DNA of 7,593 nt from positions 1 through 7,593 of the forward strand of contig CADCWC010000188.1 in the NCBI GenBank assembly GCA_902806305.1, read 5' to 3'. A model generated the notes under the pieces. It was given only the letters and a program-made list of their open reading frames with translations. It searched no databases and was not told where the DNA came from. This DNA comes from an uncultured Thermoleophilia bacterium (GTDB lineage Bacteria > Actinomycetota > Thermoleophilia > Gaiellales > F1-60-MAGs149). Both the position numbers and the translations under genes were made by a program. Below are positions 5,936 through 7,593 of the stretch, one piece after another; positions within the stretch are counted from its first letter, which is position 1, and each line of letters begins with the position of its first letter.

Positions 5936-6828
5936 GGACCGAGGCGGTCCAGCAGCGCGTCGTCGTCGCGCCAGCCGCGCCGGACCCGGACGCGGAGCTC
6001 GAGCATCACCTGGCCGCCGACCAGCCGCTCGATCTCCGGTCGGGCGCGCGCGCCGATGGCCCCGATCATGGAGCCCCCCTTCCCGACCAGGATGCCCTTC
6101 TGGGACTCGGTCTCCACGATCAAGGAGGCCTCGATCCGGGTCGCGCGTCGCCGCGTGCCCGGCTCGAGCTCGTCGATCACCACGGCCACCGCGTGCGGGA
6201 TCTCGTCACGCGTCCGCTGCAGGGCCTGCTCCCGGACCAGCTCCGTGATCCGCAGCCGTAACGGGTCCCCCGAGTCGCTGTCGGTCGGGTAGAGGGCCGG
6301 TCCCTCCGGCAGGAGCGCGACGAGCTCGTCACGCAACGACGGCACGCCGTCGCCCGTGACGGCGGAGATGGGGTGCAGGGCGTGGAAGTCGCCGAGCGTC
6401 GAGGCCGCCTCGATGGCGCGGCCGATGCGGCCCGGCGACAGGCGGTCGACCTTGTTCAGCGCGATCAGCACGGGCGCGGAACGGCCGAAGACGCGCTCGG
6501 CGATGAAGCGGTCGCCCGGTCCGGGCGGGACCGTCCCGTCGAGCACGAACAGCGTCGCGTCGACGTCCGCGAGCGACTCGTCGACCGTGCTCTGCATCCG
6601 CCCGGTGAGGCCGTCACGGGGCCGCTGGAACCCGGGCAGGTCGAGCAGCACGAGCTGCCACCCCGGACCGTTGGCCACGCCCGCCACCCGTCGTCGGGTC
6701 GTCTGCGGCTTGTCCGAGACGATGCTGACGTGACCGCCGCAGAGGGCGTTCGTGAGCGTCGACTTGCCCACGTTCGGGCGCCCGGCGAGGGCGACGACCC
6801 CGGAGCGCGTCACGACCTCGTCGACCAC
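5932..6828 (-). CDS. era: GTPase Era, 16S rRNA-binding ribosome assembly factor
   Basis: An essential-type GTPase that binds the 3' end of 16S rRNA and assists 30S subunit maturation. From GTG 6828 the product is 298 aa, normal for Era. The GTPase domain shows G1 GRPNVGKST (16-24), the switch I motif KPQTTRR (40-46), G3 DLPG (63-66), G4 NKVD (125-128) and G5 SAV (155-157). The C-terminal KH domain has VGKGGSMIGAIG (248-259) and ends in the family-typical WRDDDALLDRLGP. The G3 motif is DLPG in place of the usual DTPG, a mild departure. Start choice: GTG 6828 lies 6 nt after a TACCGT -10-like element; GTG 6813 (293 aa) also fits the family but its GAGG is only 2 nt away. A much longer in-frame extension upstream overlaps cdd and is not Era-like. 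The gene lies 47 bp after cdd, a common pairing. Confidence 0.96.
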   Translation of the reverse strand: MVDEVVTRSGVVALAGRPNVGKSTLTNALCGGHVSIVSDKPQTTRRRVAGVANGPGWQLVLLDLPGFQRPRDGLTGRMQSTVDESLADVDATLFVLDGTVPPGPGDRFIAERVFGRSAPVLIALNKVDRLSPGRIGRAIEAASTLGDFHALHPISAVTGDGVPSLRDELVALLPEGPALYPTDSDSGDPLRLRITELVREQALQRTRDEIPHAVAVVIDELEPGTRRRATRIEASLIVETESQKGILVGKGGSMIGAIGARARPEIERLVGGQVMLELRVRVRRGWRDDDALLDRLGP

Positions 6829-6834
6829 CGGCCC

Positions 6835-6840
6835 ACGGTA
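6835..6840 (-). promoter_or_regulatory. Putative -10 element for a leaderless era transcript
   Basis: Minus-strand TACCGT (TANNNT) is followed by 6 nt and then GTG 6828, the same geometry as at aldh and cdd. No convincing -35 is visible. If real, era has an internal promoter in addition to read-through from cdd, and the Era start is at 6828. Confidence 0.35.
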
Positions 6841-6875
6841 GCCGAGGAGCCCGCGGCGGTCGGTCGCCGCGCAGG

Positions 6876-7268
6876 TCAGAGGCGGAAGGAGGCCGGCAGG
6901 ATCTCCTCGACGGTGTAGGTGACGAGGACGCCGTCCTCCGGGAAGGTGATCGTCATGCCCGGCAGCGCGAACTCGGCGAGCACCTGCCGGCAGGCGCCGC
7001 ACGGCGGGACCGAGGCGGCCACGCCCGCGACGGCCACCGCGCGGAAGCGACGGTGGCCCTCGGCCACCGCGCGCACGACCGCCGACCGCTCCGCGCAGAT
7101 CGTCAGACCGTAGGAGGCGTTCTCGACGTTGCCCGCCGTGACGACCGCCCCCTCCTCGCTCTCCAGGGCGGCGCCGACCGGGAAGTCCGAGTACGGGACG
7201 TAGGCCCGCTGCCGCGCCTCCTCGGCCTGCCGGTGGAGCGCGCGCTCGTGGTCGTCGGCGGGTCGCAC
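6876..7268 (-). CDS. cdd: Cytidine deaminase
   Basis: A zinc enzyme of pyrimidine salvage that deaminates cytidine and deoxycytidine to uridine and deoxyuridine in the cytoplasm. At 130 aa it is the homotetrameric short form. The signature is complete: CAE at 58-60 (Cys58 zinc ligand, Glu60 proton shuttle) and PCGACRQ at 89-95 (zinc ligands Cys90 and Cys93). The nucleoside-binding NVENAS (47-52) and the N-terminal YVPYSDFPVGAA (23-34) are also present. The start is GTG 7268, preceded by a TAGACT -10 at 6 nt and without a Shine-Dalgarno. It lies 32 bp after the stop of the flavoprotein gene and 47 bp before era, an adjacency seen widely in Gram-positive bacteria. Its product would feed deoxynucleoside breakdown, of which the nearby DeoC is the last step. 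Confidence 0.97.
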   Translation of the reverse strand: MRPADDHERALHRQAEEARQRAYVPYSDFPVGAALESEEGAVVTAGNVENASYGLTICAERSAVVRAVAEGHRRFRAVAVAGVAASVPPCGACRQVLAEFALPGMTITFPEDGVLVTYTVEEILPASFRL

Positions 7269-7274
7269 ACGGGC

Positions 7275-7304
7275 AGTCTAGGAGCCGGCCCGGGCACGCG
7301 TCAT
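7275..7304 (-). promoter_or_regulatory. Putative cdd promoter (-35 and -10) with leaderless start
   Basis: Reading the minus strand, ATGACG (7299-7304, 4 of 6 matches to TTGACA) is followed by 18 bp, then TAGACT (7275-7280), then 6 nt to GTG 7268. This is the best two-box promoter I see in the window. The -35 overlaps the last codons of the upstream flavoprotein gene, so cdd-era may be expressed separately from it. Confidence 0.5.
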
Positions 7305-7593
7305 CGCAGAACCGGACCTCCGTGGGCGCCGGCCGCACCGGCCGGCGCGAGACCGCGCGCCGCAGCGATCAGGGTCTGGACGACCATCGCCGCGGCGGCC
7401 GAGCCGGCGGCGACCGCACTGGCCACGGACGGCAGGTCGACGCAGAGGTCACCCGCCGCGAAGAGGCCCGGGACGTCGGTCGCGAACTTCGCGTCGACCG
7501 CTACGGCGTCGGCCGCGAGGTGCCGCGGGCGGATGACAGCCCCCAGCTGCGCGGCGAGCGAGGACCGCTGGTGCATCGTGACGGGCACAGGGA
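7301..7593 (-). CDS. FAD/NAD(P)-dependent oxidoreductase, thioredoxin-reductase-like (C-terminal end only)
   Basis: The last 96 residues of a flavoprotein whose start lies beyond the right edge; the frame stays open to the final base. The diagnostic element is TDVPGLFAAGD (38-48 of the visible part), the second FAD-binding motif of two-dinucleotide-binding-domain reductases, with the conserved Asp contacting the FAD ribityl chain. The following DLPSVASAVAAGSAAAAMV fits the helix that follows in thioredoxin-reductase-like proteins. The preceding HQRSSLAAQLGA is common in the stand-alone bacterial flavoprotein reductases annotated as NAD(P)/FAD-dependent oxidoreductase. The tail is Ala/Gly-rich and probably disordered. 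The redox-active cysteine region is not in the window, so true thioredoxin reductase function cannot be judged. An internal GTG at 7588 is not the real start. Confidence 0.88.
   Translation of the reverse strand, partial: PVPVTMHQRSSLAAQLGAVIRPRHLAADAVAVDAKFATDVPGLFAAGDLCVDLPSVASAVAAGSAAAAMVVQTLIAAARGLAPAGAAGAHGGPVLR

Noticed and set aside
6829..7338. Long N-terminal extension of Era
   Set aside because: The in-frame extension runs through cdd in another frame and does not resemble any Era N-terminus; the GTG at 6828 gives the normal length.

Overview
This is a GC-rich window (roughly 70% G+C by eye) with a strong preference for G/C at third codon positions. GTG starts and several apparently leaderless starts suggest a high-GC actinobacterial-type genome. 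A Thermoleophilia-like lineage (Solirubrobacterales/Gaiellales) is my best guess, from the flavour of the Era, cytidine deaminase and long-form DERA proteins, but this is inference and not proof. I see no RNA genes, insertion sequences, CRISPR arrays or origins.

Left half (1-3685, all minus strand). Read in the direction of transcription, it holds a short DeoC-family paralogue that lacks the catalytic Schiff-base lysine, then a complete long-form deoxyribose-phosphate aldolase (deoC) overlapping it by 4 nt. A VapBC-type toxin-antitoxin pair follows with its own promoter/operator, and then an aldehyde dehydrogenase that runs off the left edge. DeoC and the aldehyde dehydrogenase form a plausible deoxyribose catabolic pair: deoxyribose-5-phosphate gives glyceraldehyde-3-phosphate plus acetaldehyde, and the acetaldehyde is then oxidised. 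The toxin-antitoxin module sits between them.

Middle (3744-5003, plus strand). One membrane-anchored DUF4015-type putative glycoside hydrolase is divergent from the deoC pair and convergent with the next gene block.

Right half (5043-7593, all minus strand). In the direction of transcription it holds the C-terminal end of an FAD/NAD(P)-dependent oxidoreductase, cytidine deaminase (cdd), the GTPase Era, a 138-bp stretch that may be a small ORF or a decayed gene end, and an SDR-family oxidoreductase. The cdd-era adjacency is a common ancestral arrangement in Gram-positive bacteria. Cdd (deoxycytidine to deoxyuridine) and DeoC (deoxyribose-phosphate cleavage) both belong to nucleoside salvage and catabolism, although they lie in separate transcription units.

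The points most worth a second look are the DeoC paralogue with a replaced catalytic lysine, coupled to an intact DeoC; the small ORF or remnant fitted exactly between era and the SDR gene; and a recurrent TANNNT-N6/7-start-codon arrangement suggesting leaderless transcription of several genes. I found no convincing evidence for a wholly new multi-gene system.
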